This document shows positions 50,157 to 61,213 of a stretch of 64,000 nucleotides of DNA, in pieces. Made by a program: the position numbers and the translations under genes. Under the pieces are notes generated by a model, which worked only from the letters and a program-made list of their open reading frames with translations, was not told where the DNA came from and did no database searches. The first letter of the stretch is position 1, and each line of letters begins with the position of its first letter. Source of the stretch: Dactylellina haptotyla (taxonomy: Eukaryota > Ascomycota > Orbiliomycetes > Orbiliales > Orbiliaceae); contig CM062383.1 in NCBI GenBank assembly GCA_031310005.1, positions 62,001 to 126,000 of the forward strand, written 5' to 3'.

Positions 50157-51815
50157 TTATCTTTTTGCTTTGCTGAACCAAATCGCCCGTGGTCGGAAAC
50201 TTCTTCTATTGATTCATTGTAATATCACGCTAGCGTGAGCTATATCCCTGTAGTCTAGATGTAGCTTAGAGCTGCTTACCTACCAGTCTTTAGGTTCAAC
50301 CTCTATGTTATATATATATTTAGATTCGAACTCACGCAACCGAAATTATAAGATATTGCGATGAGTTCTTTATTCTCTCTTGCTAGATACAATATATGCA
50401 ATAATGATTACGTAATGACCAATCTACCTACACACGCCCGACACTTGTCACAACCCAGAATATGCCGAACTGATCCCTTTGAAACTCAGCCCGGGCTTGT
50501 CACCATCATACTGATTTGGCCTAATGATACACCTAAGAAACTAAAATAGCCACCGACCCAACCCAGCTGCGTATTAGGAACTCCTTGGCCCGAGTTGTTG
50601 AGATCTTGAAATACGTCCAAAGTTCTTGCACTGTAAATCTATCGCTGGCCTGAGCCCATAGGCACGCACAATTTGCACTAGCAACCGCCTTACACCGCGC
50701 CAAAATTAGCGCAGCGAAATTGTGAGGACACAGCAGCAACAGTAACTCATGGAACATCACTATTACAACTAATAGCTAAGTCCAGGGTGCAGCATGATAC
50801 TTCACACATCCCTATTCGTCGAACAAGCACACATGCTATAACAATGAAATCTTGGGCGAACGCCGAGGACCAATACCAAGAATTTGTTTTATTACCCCCA
50901 TATCAGCTCAGTCCTTTCAATTTGAATGTTTTGGTTGCCCGTTGGGCGTAGAAAGGCTTCATCACGAGAACTTGGCGTTACACAATCGGCAGTCACAACA
51001 CGTATTAATCCTTAAATATAAACTAAGTTAACTAAAGTCGAATAACATCATTTTGAAACCACAGTGTTAGGGAATAGGGTGATGTGCGTGTTGAGAGGCA
51101 TGTGTTGCCTGCTGCAGTCATGTAGATAGAGATGCCAGTCCAATAGAGAGGTTTGAAACCTCACCCTTTCCATCATCCTCGACCTGACCTCACCCTCACA
51201 CACAGGCATATAGACAACGCAAAAGTTATTAGTAAAAAGTGGGCGAGAAAACTTGTGTTCTTAACTTTATTCCACATAGGGCGAAATCTTCCAACGTTGC
51301 ATAGAAGCTCTAGACGTCTCGTCCCGAGACAAACTTGGTCCCTGTATCAGTTTCATTATGCTTAGTCCACGTGAGAGTAAGGTCTGACACACCTTGGCGT
51401 TCTTACGGCTCCGAGTTCCAAATTCGCAGTAAAAAACTCCTTTACATTTATATCTCCGTTTTTAAAAGTGCATTAAAATCTTGGCACAGTCTATTGCATG
51501 GAACTTCATATGGACTTGTACAAGAGAGCCGTGTAACAGCCTCCGGAACTCGGCTGGCAAACGAGACAAATAATGGGATGCGATAATGGTCTCAGCAGAA
51601 CGGATTGATCTAACGCAATTGCAAAAGCTGAGAAAACAGGGCTGTTGTTGTACAATTTTAAATTATATAAGACTCAATGGTATTACCAACAACTACGTTC
51701 TGGCAGATAATTCAGTTCTCACGTTTTCTAGCAGGTCTAGACTATTCATTTTATTCATCTTTTTCACTTTTTTTTATATCTTGTTCTTTAGCTGGTCTAG
51801 AGATTTTGAGGCAAT
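50157..51815. other. Intergenic, no gene seen
   Basis: Short frames only. The last 100 bp before 51816 are T-rich and include the leader of the repeat-protein gene. Confidence 0.45.
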
Positions 51816-53010
51816 ATGTGGTTCCAGTCGTTTCCAGTCTCTTTGCTCTTACTGTCCGGGATTCTCGGGCAGAAAGCTTTTGCCAGCCCGGTCGCTAAAG
51901 CAGGAGACGATATCCTACCTGCAGTTTCCTATGAGAGTAATCTTCAAGCTAGAAGTGCTGACACTGCGGAACAAGTTTGGCGTGGGGAATATGGCAACGC
52001 ACTCGACAACAGTGGTTCATTTCATGCCCGACGGCGACAAATATTCCAGGGCGAGGAAGCAGATGCTCTTATTAGGCGAGCCAGAGTAGATTTAGCTAAG
52101 CTTAGCGGTATGACGGTCATCAACTTTGCTAGGGCGATTAACGAGTGCCAGCAATATAAGAAATTGGTAAGTGCTCATCCAGAAGGTTACTATCGGTTGT
52201 ACACTGACCAGCTCGCAGAAAGTACCACAACAGGCAGCGGCGCCAACGCCGGTCCAACAACAGCCGATAAGTCTCTGGGATCGTATCACTGCAGTGCCTG
52301 GTGCTTTGTGGAATGGGATCAAACAGATTCCCAAGATCTGGGATTCTTCTAATGTCGAGGCATTCAAGAAATCTGCAAACGATCTCGGGCAAGCCTTTAC
52401 TGAAATTCCAGGAGCAGTTAAGAGCGGTTTCAATGATCTCACAAATGCTCAAAACCTTGAAGCTTTTAAGAAGTCCTTTGGTGACCTCAAAAAGGGCATT
52501 AGTGAAGTACCCGGTGCCACAAAGAGTGGTTTGGACGATCTCAAGAATCCCCAAAACTTTGCCGCATTCGAAAGATCTCTCACAAACCTAGGAACCGCGC
52601 TTCAAGAAATCCCTACAGCTGTGAAAAATGGAGCGAATGACTTGAGCAAAGCCCCTGGTGATATCGCAGCCGCATTTTCGAAAGCGCCCCAACAGTTAGC
52701 GCAAGCTGCCCGTGATTTCATGAAGCAGTACAATGAATTTGTAAGTCAATCTCTCATCCCAATCTCCCTAATAATAGTAAAACTAACGAATCGGCCAAAT
52801 CTAGTTACCAGTAAGTTACAATGATGAATTTGAATACCGTCATCATACTAACATGTTTATATCTAGCCCGGCTCGGATCGTAGAAAACTTGTCGATGCTC
52901 TTCTAGCGAGTGTACCGCTACGACAGGATACGTTTAAAACCTTCGGATTGAGAGTTGGAATGTCTGGAAAGGATATTAACGACGCTGTAACGAAAGTGTG
53001 CCTTAACTAA
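51816..53010 (+). CDS. Secreted protein with three 34-residue helical repeats (about 340 aa)
   Basis: Model: join(51816..52166, 52219..52740, 52805..52810, 52867..53010). The signal peptide is MWFQSFPVSLLLLSGILGQKAFA. Residues 162-263 are three back-to-back 34-residue repeats of the type N-x-x-A-F-(K/E)-x-S-x-x-D-L-x-x-x-x-x-E-(I/V)-P-x-A-x-K-(S/N)-G-x-(N/D)-D-L, amphipathic and probably helical. A Gln/Pro-rich linker precedes them and a KLVDALLASVP helix follows. Exon 3 is a proposed 6-nt microexon (Leu-Pro), flanked by good acceptor/donor and two CTAAC branch sites; skipping it also keeps the frame (338 aa). No known family; the repeated N-E-x-P/K-S-G pattern recalls apolipoprotein-like secreted proteins only loosely. 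Confidence 0.75.
52351..52656 (+). repeat. Three tandem 102-bp coding repeats
   Basis: Units start at 52351, 52453 and 52555 with identical length and phase, each beginning with an Asn codon. Identity is clear at protein level (E-x-P-x-A-x-K-x-G near each end) and lower at DNA level, so the duplication is not recent. Confidence 0.85.
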
Positions 53011-55091
53011 GAAAGTTCGGGTTCAGTAGGACAGGTAGTGTAGAGGCCGTATTCTTTGCGCTAGGTTTCACGAATTAGTTCATGGCAAGGATAATTTACC
53101 ATACAGATAAAGGTCACCAACAGTATACATTTCATATACACTCGAATGTTCAGAGACCTTGCTCATACCACGCCTAGTCATTAGATTGCTAAAGTCAAAT
53201 TCTACAGGAATTGTATTGTCTCCAACGGTATCAATGTAAAGTTTGATCTATCAACGAACCTCGCAAGTGATTCAGAACTAATCGTAACTATATATAAACT
53301 TGATATATCACCTTGGCGCAGCGTGTTATGGCACTTGTCTCACCTCGTCCCCTCCTGCTGTGCAAGCCATCTTAGCTATTTTTAAACCCCATCTGCTTGG
53401 AGGGGTCGATTAACTATGAGGTCTCGAATGCAGTCAAACTTCCGAGCAACCAAAGCAAAATATGCATTTTTCAGAACAAATTGCAGTGAACAAAACTCCG
53501 TTCACTATTTCCATTTCCATTTCCATTTCCATCCTTCATGTGGGTGTGCACCCCAATAAAGCACAACATTTTCCAACACCACGACCATCATGGGTTGTGA
53601 TCAGCAGGCAAACAACACATTGCACAAATACTCGTTTAATTTCCCGCGCAAGCAGTATCCGGAGCGGTTTTGACGGGTCTCCCTCCTACAGAAAACGGTT
53701 ATTCTTCTAGCTCTGCTCGCTATTTCCCCTTTGCCCTGCGATGGGAGCTGGAGCATCGTGTTGTCTGGCGCCACCTCGACTGCAGCTGGAGCAGGACTTA
53801 ACGCGGCTATATTCAGCGACGCTGGGACGCTACTGGCTATCAAAAGGTGGTTTTGAAAACCGTTTCGCGAAGTGCCGATGCATGGTATCGGAATTACCAC
53901 TTGTTTGGTCGAATGTGAAATCCAGGTTGCAGTAAAATATGTCGAACCCGGGAGCGTCGGTCTGATATTTGCCGCTGCGATCGTACGTTCTAGTCTTGAT
54001 AGCTGTTTATCAAGCTGTCGCAGCACCGTACATGCACAGCAGTCTCGAACCCAAACCAGACAACACATACTGTCGATGCCTACATGATGATTCCCAAGCT
54101 ACAGCAGTGCACTGGATTGGCATTGAAATCTACAGATCGAGCTGAGCTGTGCTAGTTTGCGTGCTTAACGATGTCTGAGAACATGCGGCATTCTATATTT
54201 CTTGCATAGCAGATAACAGCGGGATTTTGTCATCTCCCGAGTTCTTCCGGCTATAGCGGGTCTTTGACTAACAACACATGTGTTTCTTATATGGAGAAGT
54301 CTTGAGTTTGGAATGAGTCATCACATTGTTGGTGAATAGCTACTACCAAATGTAGATAGAGATGTAGATAGTTTTTCAATCGATCATCAATCTCTCTGAT
54401 ATTGACTAGTACCCTTGATGCTTAAACGAGATGATGCTGCGTAGCCGAATAACGCGTTAACGTTAAGGTTTGCACTTGTATGATCCCTTAAAATTTCCCA
54501 CGGTTTCCAGAACGCAGAGGGCTCGAAACCCCCATTTGAAAGGATCTTTGGAGGTCCACTCTCGCATTTCTCATAGATAGATATATGTACGGGAGAATAT
54601 CAAGCGCGACTATTAGTTCATCTATAAGTTGCAGTATCACATACCGATTGCCACTGTGCTAGGTATTTCTGTTTTGGCTCTAAACTTAAGCTTAGGGCGT
54701 GCCCCTAGGTTGCCGATATACAGCAATATCATGGCTCATGATTTAATTCTTAAATAACTCTAGCATCTATTAAGATGGCGAGTTTAAAATCCTTCGAATA
54801 CATACCTGCATTGTAAAGATCTACGCCAAAGCCTTCTCAGACCTTCAGAGGGGATTTTAGCTGAGATAAGGTAATGGATAATGGAACAACAAACTCCTAT
54901 TGGGCCTCGAGGTAGGTATTATATAATTCATTAAATTCATTCTACTTATTAAGGGGGTTCGAGAATCTAAGCTAGCGTAAGGTGGCTGCCGTTCGTGCAG
55001 CTGGAATCGTAAAAATAGGAAAATGCGACAAGACGCTCTTTAAGCTCATAAATACTTAGCAAAATCTGTTTGTGATAACCTAGCTTAGTAG
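53011..55091. other. Intergenic with a microsatellite and an unresolved reading frame
   Basis: Contains (ATTTCC)4 at 53507-53532. At 53687-54086 a plus-strand frame with a hydrophobic start and one internal TGA overlaps an open minus-strand frame (see next entry). The rest is unremarkable. Confidence 0.4.
53687..54086 (+). pseudogene. Possible broken secreted-protein gene, unknown
   Basis: From about 53687 the plus frame reads KTVILLALLAISPLPCDG (signal-peptide-like, but without a nearby ATG) and SIVLSGATSTAAGAGLNA, stops at TGA 53854-53856, and continues in the same frame to 54086. The minus strand is open from 54068 to 53601 (155 codons) but its translation has no recognised feature. Either may be chance. 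Confidence 0.25.
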
Positions 55092-55817
55092 CTAACTGGA
55101 AGTTTCGAGCGCATCGCAATATGCTTTGACAGCTTCAATGAAAGCCGAAAACTCAATACCCTCAAGTGTGGCAATGATCTTTAGATCAATCTCCAAGAAC
55201 TTTGCTACTTGTTCAGACACCGTAGCGGGTGCAACCTCGCCAACGTCGGGCGCAGCCTCGTCAACATCAGGTGCAGCCTGGTCAACGAGGCTTTGGACGA
55301 ATGGGTTTATGGTTATTACAGTCTCCCTTTTTCCTTCGAGTACTGGGACGAATTGACCTCCCTGTAATTCCATAAAGTCGAGATCGGTTTCCACAATCGC
55401 CGCATCTTGAAGTTTGACACAATACTCATTGTCGAGGTTGAGATTCGCGAAACAACCTGCTATAAACTTTCCGAATATCCCCAGAAATGCAGCACCTAGT
55501 TTTATGTCCAACACCGAGTCTTGAGGTTCTTGGATTCCAGAGGTTCCTGGGATGGAAGGGATAGTGATAGGGGATATCTGAATTGTGATGTTCGCCACAG
55601 CTTTGGCTAACTCCGTGGTGTTATAAGCTGTCGTTTGCTGCAGGAAGAAGGCGACCCGGGCAAAGTCGGAACGGTCTGATGGTAGACAAGCGGCATCTGC
55701 TCTTTTTTCGAGATTTATGTTGCTACGTGCCGCCAAAATAGGACCGCTTGGAGCAGCGATAATAGTAGAGCCGATAAAGGCCACGGCGAAGATAGTATTG
55801 AAAAGTGGGAGATACAT
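55092..55817 (-). CDS. Secreted protein with Lys-Arg processing site, unknown family (241 aa)
   Basis: The ATG at 55817 was chosen because it opens a clean signal peptide (MYLPLFNTIFAVAFIGSTIIA); an upstream in-frame ATG at 55901 would bury it. A short prosegment ends at NLEKR, a Kex2-type site, just before ADAACLP. The mature part has four to five Cys, several predicted helices and a short internal repeat (Q-A-A-P-D-V-D / E-A-A-P-D-V-G). There are no introns. No domain recognised. Secretion is well supported; function is unknown. Its size and processing resemble hydrophobic surface-binding-type or effector-like fungal proteins, without proof. Confidence 0.75.
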   Translation of the reverse strand: MYLPLFNTIFAVAFIGSTIIAAPSGPILAARSNINLEKRADAACLPSDRSDFARVAFFLQQTTAYNTTELAKAVANITIQISPITIPSIPGTSGIQEPQDSVLDIKLGAAFLGIFGKFIAGCFANLNLDNEYCVKLQDAAIVETDLDFMELQGGQFVPVLEGKRETVITINPFVQSLVDQAAPDVDEAAPDVGEVAPATVSEQVAKFLEIDLKIIATLEGIEFSAFIEAVKAYCDALETSS

Positions 55818-58095
55818 TATAGCCCTTTGATTAAAAGAGATTGTGTTTCGTTGGTAGCTTGTCCCGGTTTCGTTGGCCGTAGGTTTGATATTGATGTACA
55901 AAATGGGAACACGAATTTATGGATGAATAACCAAAACAAATCATGTACGTCCGAGTTTTGGAGGAGATATTTTACTACTCTTTGCCTGTTAATTGAAGCG
56001 TGGTGATGAGATGATGGATGAATCTGGAGATATTAAAGGTCTCTTTTATATACCTCGAACTAAATTATTTAGGTCAGGACTTGCTCTGTATATCGTCATA
56101 TATACTAGAGTGTACCACCCAATCACAACTCCTCTTTCAGTTAAGTTGCATCTGCATTGTCAGCGATTCAAATTCCAATGTAGCCTAGGCCTAGGCACTC
56201 ACTCTCACTCCCAGATTTGTAAATGCAATTGATATCGTATACATAGCCGCGCCTTGATTTCAGTTTACTCAACAGGTTAAAATCGATGAAAATCTTTGCC
56301 CATAGATCGGCTTCAGCATTTTTTAAGTTCCTAGGGCCCTATATCGATGTCCTCCCGACACATTCCTCGGGTTGCCTAAAACTAGCCGCTTAGCATCCAC
56401 AGGCGGCGCAAGGGTGCTGGAGGAGTCTCAGGGACTCAACATCCGCCCTCCCTTTTTATGGACTTCTCGATCGTTATGAGCGTCAAATATCACCCAGTCG
56501 AGTTCGCTCGCCCCAACCAGTGTTAGATTTTAATTAGGAGCGGAACTCGCTGGACCAGAAAGAAGTTTGGTCTGACAAGACAGGGCACCGAACACAACAT
56601 GTGTTGCGGTGTGTAAACCAAATAATCCTTCAAAAAGGGCGGGCTGCCAAAACAAAAGTAGTAACCCTGGACTAGGTATAAAAGTGTAGTAAGAAACTAG
56701 TCTCTCAATAGCTCAGATGCGCTAGAGATAATCTTGAGACTCGAGTCGAAGTGGCAGAAACCGTGAATGATCTGCAGATCTGTGAATTCCAGTGATATCG
56801 TGATACGACCAGCTATCCGTAGCTACCTTTGAATGTTGCTGTCCCCGAATGCTTCACCCGGCTCCACGCTATCGAGCTGGCGTGACAAAAAAGAAAGGGA
56901 GAGGTCGCTATTTTTGAGACGAGAGGGGTTATCAAGAAATACCCGAAGAATGAGAGTACTAGTCCGCAAAAATATATCAAACTAGAGGTATTCCATGGCA
57001 CCTAAACTGCTGTTAAAGTCTGTAATTAGAATTTAGACCTTGCGTCTAAGGATTCTTGTGTCATTGATGTGGTATTGGCAAGACGATGTCGCGGTCGCCG
57101 AACAGCGGATAAGTTATATGTCATCGACCCATAGCCACCAGGCACAATCATCGACAGTACTGGGCTTTGGCGTTGTTCGGGATAAAGCAAACTATACAAA
57201 GCTAATATAAGAGCTGAGATACGGGCTGTATAAACCAGATATTGCGTTGTCTGTACCAGATATCCGTCCTTGCATAAACTTGTATTGTGAAATCAAGTAC
57301 TGCATGAAATGAAACTTTTGATGAGATCTCTACAATAGAGAGAGAGATTCGGTGAGATACTCAACTCAGTAAGGGCGGTGCGAGTAAAATATAAGGTCTC
57401 ATCGGCTTGGAGTATTTGAATTAGACCAAACAGTATTTTCATTGAAATTGCTTCGATGCCAGGGGAGTTTACCAATTTAGCTGTAAAATCTAGGAAATAT
57501 AGTCGTTAAACGGGGGAACAAGGCGGAAGACCACAACAGCAACGCGATTTGACTAAGCGTCTCAGCACGACCAGTCCTGCAAAGCAATATAGCCAGAAAA
57601 TTTAGTCGCATCACGGGCAATCTCGCCAGCCCTGTTGGTTCCAGTGCCATCGGCTGGACTAACCTATCAAACCCTTTCCATAAGGATCTGCAAAATCGAT
57701 CCTCGTAATATCTTCACTTCAAGATTTACGGTCACCAAGATGATTTGCGCTGACCTTGTGAAGAGTAGTTAAAGACCTCGTACGCTGCGGATGGCATACG
57801 AGACAACTTCAGTGATAGGTTGGAGGCAAAATGAATATTATAGAAATACATAGAAAAGCTTGTCTTAGTGAAGAAACGACGCACTATATTGAGCCCCGAG
57901 TACTATCCCAACCTTAAATCTCTTGTTGCGTTAGACTTAGAAACTTTCTAATGTACTTTAGTGGGCGTGTTCTATGGTGCAACAATAAATATATCGAAAT
58001 TAAGACTCGTGAATAAATCAAAAAGCCAGAAGTACGAAAAATCTGCTCTTGGGTGGTAGAAAATATTATAAGACAGCGCAGGATACCAAAAATAT
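55818..58095. other. 2.3-kb interval without a gene
   Basis: Short frames on both strands only. TATA-like TATATAT elements occur near 56045-56105. Nothing recognised. Confidence 0.45.
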
Positions 58096-58993
58096 TTAGA
58101 CCGTTTTAACACGATGATACTGCAGAACTGGAATTTTGAGTTTCACCAACGGGTCTCTCTCGCAAACGAGAAAATGTTCACCAACCCTAAAGAACCCTCT
58201 ATTGAGGTAGAACTGTTCAGCCAGTAAGTTAGGTTCAGTACCAACCATTGCCCCGTCCTTTTCTGCATTTTCAACAGCCCAGCTTATAAGTGCCGTTGCA
58301 GCGCCTCTGCGTTGATATGTTTCAGCAGTAGCCAACAGCGCCAAGTGGTAAGAGCATTTGAACTTTTCCTCTCCGTAATACCTAGGTAAACAAACACTTT
58401 AGAGACAAGAAACGAAGATCTCAAATATAGCATAGAGCAGAACGCCACAGAATGAAATCGGCTTACTTGCTGTCCAACATATCACCAAACTTCCAGAACT
58501 CAGCTCGTCTCTCTTGATGTGCGTCTCGTCGAAGACCACAAAGCTCAGGAGTTAATGAACTTTGGATTTCGGCAGTGATTCCTAACATAGATTAGCTGTT
58601 GTCGAAACCAGCCTTATCATGCTGGGATTTCGATGTGCCAAGCTTACGGAATATGTTGGAATAAGCCCACATCTTCCAAGACATTTTTTGGAGCCCATGC
58701 TTGCAAGGGCCTGTTAGCTTCCACGTCGCGAAAGACACAACCCTTGTTGGTGTATTTCCTGCTTCGTTGGGTTCGTTTTGCGAAGCCTCAGGTGTCATTT
58801 CAGCGACGATAACTGCAACTGACGGATCAAAAATATCCGACCGGATTCGCTCTTGCCAGTAGAACGCATGATCATCTGGGAAGTCGTCCCGATAAGGATA
58901 AATGTAAGCAAAGACTTCGTCAGAAGCAAGATTCTTGCAACATATTGTTGCGATTGCTGGAATATCTCGTATTGTTGCAAAGCGAACCTGCAT
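58096..58993 (-). CDS. GNAT-family N-acetyltransferase (248 aa)
   Basis: Model: complement(join(58096..58381, 58467..58581, 58648..58993)). It transfers an acetyl group from acetyl-CoA to an amine; the substrate is unknown. The start MQVRFATIRDIPAIATICC is the beta1-alpha1 unit of fungal small-molecule GNATs, followed by a membrane-less alpha/beta fold. Exon 2 encodes the spacer LRRDAHQERRAEFWKFGD common in ascomycete paralogues. The acetyl-CoA loop is LATAETYQRRGAATALI with Q177-x-x-G180-x-A182, matching the Q/R-x-x-G-x-G/A rule. The C-terminal EQFYLNRGFFRVGE matches the family's last motif (xxFYxxxGF). Introns of 66 and 85 nt keep frame. Typical length; cytosolic. Confidence 0.9.
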
Positions 58994-61213
58994 TTTGTAA
59001 AACGCTTGATTTGAACTCAGCTATGGCTAATAAACCTAAATATGATGCGAACGTATGGTTTTAGAGGAAATTTAGTCGCGGTGATATTTTCCCAATGGGT
59101 GGTTTAAATACCCATCCGCTGTAGCGTCTACAGCTCTTTAAGGCCCAGGTCAAGGGGCGGGAGGCTCACCCTTGAAAAGGAATGTCGATATGCACATCCG
59201 CAGTCGTCGCGCGTGGTCGATGGTCTGCCTCGGTAGAGGGCTTAGATAGCCGAATCTTACATAACCAAGCCAAGTAGTTAGAGACAAGGGAGGAATAAAA
59301 TACAGAGCTACGATGCTCCGTAATCCGACATCTAGTGCGCATATGATCTCACGAATGGTAACCAAGCCTGCAACCTAACCACCGGCATTTTGTAACTGAT
59401 AGTTATTTCCTCTAGTGTATGAGAATGAATTTGTAAGTCTCGTTTCCGTCTCCAATTTGGGTGTGTATACCGCGCCCTCGGTTCTTGCTTAGAGATTGGG
59501 GAGACCAAGCCAATTCCAAGCGTAGGCGTCTGGCCCTCAGCGTTAAGTTTAAGAAATGCAAATGCGAATGCTGTCATCCACTATTGTATTGGTTTAATCC
59601 ACAGCTCTTCTCATTTGGCCCAGTCGTTGTCCCCGTGTGACCATACATTCGACTCGGGGACGGAACACTCTGGTCGTGCTTCCGAAATGCGACGATAATC
59701 ATTGCCCCAAAGCTTTGTTTAGGTCAAAAACTCAATCAATGTCCTGGTTGCGATGGCATAACACTGTCGATTTTTGATGTTTGCGCAACACAGAGCCATC
59801 CCAGGCTGCCTGCATGGTGTTGCGGCGCTGCAGCTTTGGGCAGGTAGCTCCCCTAAGGGCTGTGTTAGAGGGACTAACTCCCGAAGTCATTATCAAAGCC
59901 GTCAGTTTTCCGGCTCTGCGGTCAACAACGTGGTAAGGAAACACTAGTCCTGTTCGCAATATATAAGAGGGCACCGAGCCTGATTTTGGGACCAGTTCCC
60001 GCGAACCGCGACAACAACGCGATAGTCTGTCGGGCCATGAGACTGAGCCTGGCCAACGTTTTGTCTCAATGCCTGGAGTTCCAAACCCAACTGAAAAATT
60101 TGTGTTGCCTGACTGCAAGAAAATGTGAGGCTTCTTAATATCCCGAGATGATGATTTCATTAAGTTCCCTCTCTCTCTCTCTCTCTAGCATGTAATAAAC
60201 TATATACATGTAATAAGGTTTGATCTATTTGATCTTCTCTGTCTATCACTCGATCTTCTCTTCCTATCGATAAGACAACACAGTTTTGTCTGACAGAAAA
60301 ATGGGCAAATCTTTCACGGGACAAGGGTAATATAATCTCCACAGTCTTCTAAGCTTATTAAAGATTTTCCCGAGTCGCACAGTATCAACCGTAGATATGG
60401 CGGCGGGCTCTGGCTCAATTACTGCAGAAGATTATCGGTCTATCTCGTAGCGCAGTGGCTCAAGTAGGTAAAAATCAGGATTCTGTATTCCATATATTCG
60501 AATTCGGCTCCGAACAAGGGATGTTCCGTTAGCGATTTGGCTTGCCAGGGTTCTTCAATCCGAAGCTCAAGCCAACGCGAGGCTCATGATCTTCACTGGC
60601 TCAAATTCCGCTCCCTCGTATCAGCCTGAGATACATATTACAAAAATGGGAGATTATGTTTGCATCCATGGCAAATTCGCGTTCGTACGTTCGTGTGACA
60701 ACGCCTCCGCAAGAAAAAGCAACGTCCCTGGTCTTTGGAACAATGTATTCAAGCAATGATATATCTACGCAGAGATGAGATATAATTACATACAGGAAAT
60801 CCTTTAAACCTTTCAATACCGCAGCATTTACTACTACCCCGCCCTGTTTCAGCTCGATGTAATGAAAGGGTAGTTCGGGGCGAGGAAGTAGAGGATCCAA
60901 CTTTACACCAGCGCCTCGCGAGTGAGAATCTCAGAGCTTGAAGGTAAGAGCTTTGAAGGATAGCGTACTGAGGATCCCAGCGGATCCCTCTCATCGTGTC
61001 TGGCTTGTTTTTGGAAGGTGCTAAAATCCGCATCTGTAATACGAGATGATACCGTCTTAGCTCGATCAATCATGCAAGCAGAATATCTCGACCAGCACAT
61101 CAGGCTCCTACGTTCCACCTTACCTGCATTCTGTTATGTAACAACGGCTTCCTCGTCTCACTTGGCTCGCTCAAACCTGAAGAGAGAGGCGGCCTTAGCA
61201 ACTTCTTGTAAAC
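58994..61213. other. Intergenic with (CT)n and a tRNA-like segment
   Basis: Holds a (CT)9 run at 60169-60186 and a tRNA-like segment at 60448-60505. Frames at 59732-60160 and 60601-61118 on the minus strand are open but unrecognised. Confidence 0.4.
60448..60515 (+). repeat. tRNA-derived repeat or tRNA pseudogene
   Basis: TAGCGCAGTGG matches polymerase III box A, and ATTCGAATTC at 60496-60505 resembles box B (GWTCRANNC) at the right spacing of about 50 nt. The stems of a tRNA cannot be completed, so it is not a working tRNA. It shares about 30 nt with the locus at 20600. Confidence 0.4.

Noticed and set aside
51586-52089. 167-codon frame overlapping the start of the repeat protein
   Set aside because: A different frame over the signal peptide region of the supported gene; hydrophobic run comes from T-rich leader DNA.
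55818-55901. Upstream ATG for the Kex2-site protein
   Set aside because: Adds 28 polar residues before an obvious signal peptide; the ATG at 55817 is better.
59732-61118. Minus-strand frames of 142, 99 and 106 codons
   Set aside because: Mutually overlapping, no recognised features, no consistent splicing model.
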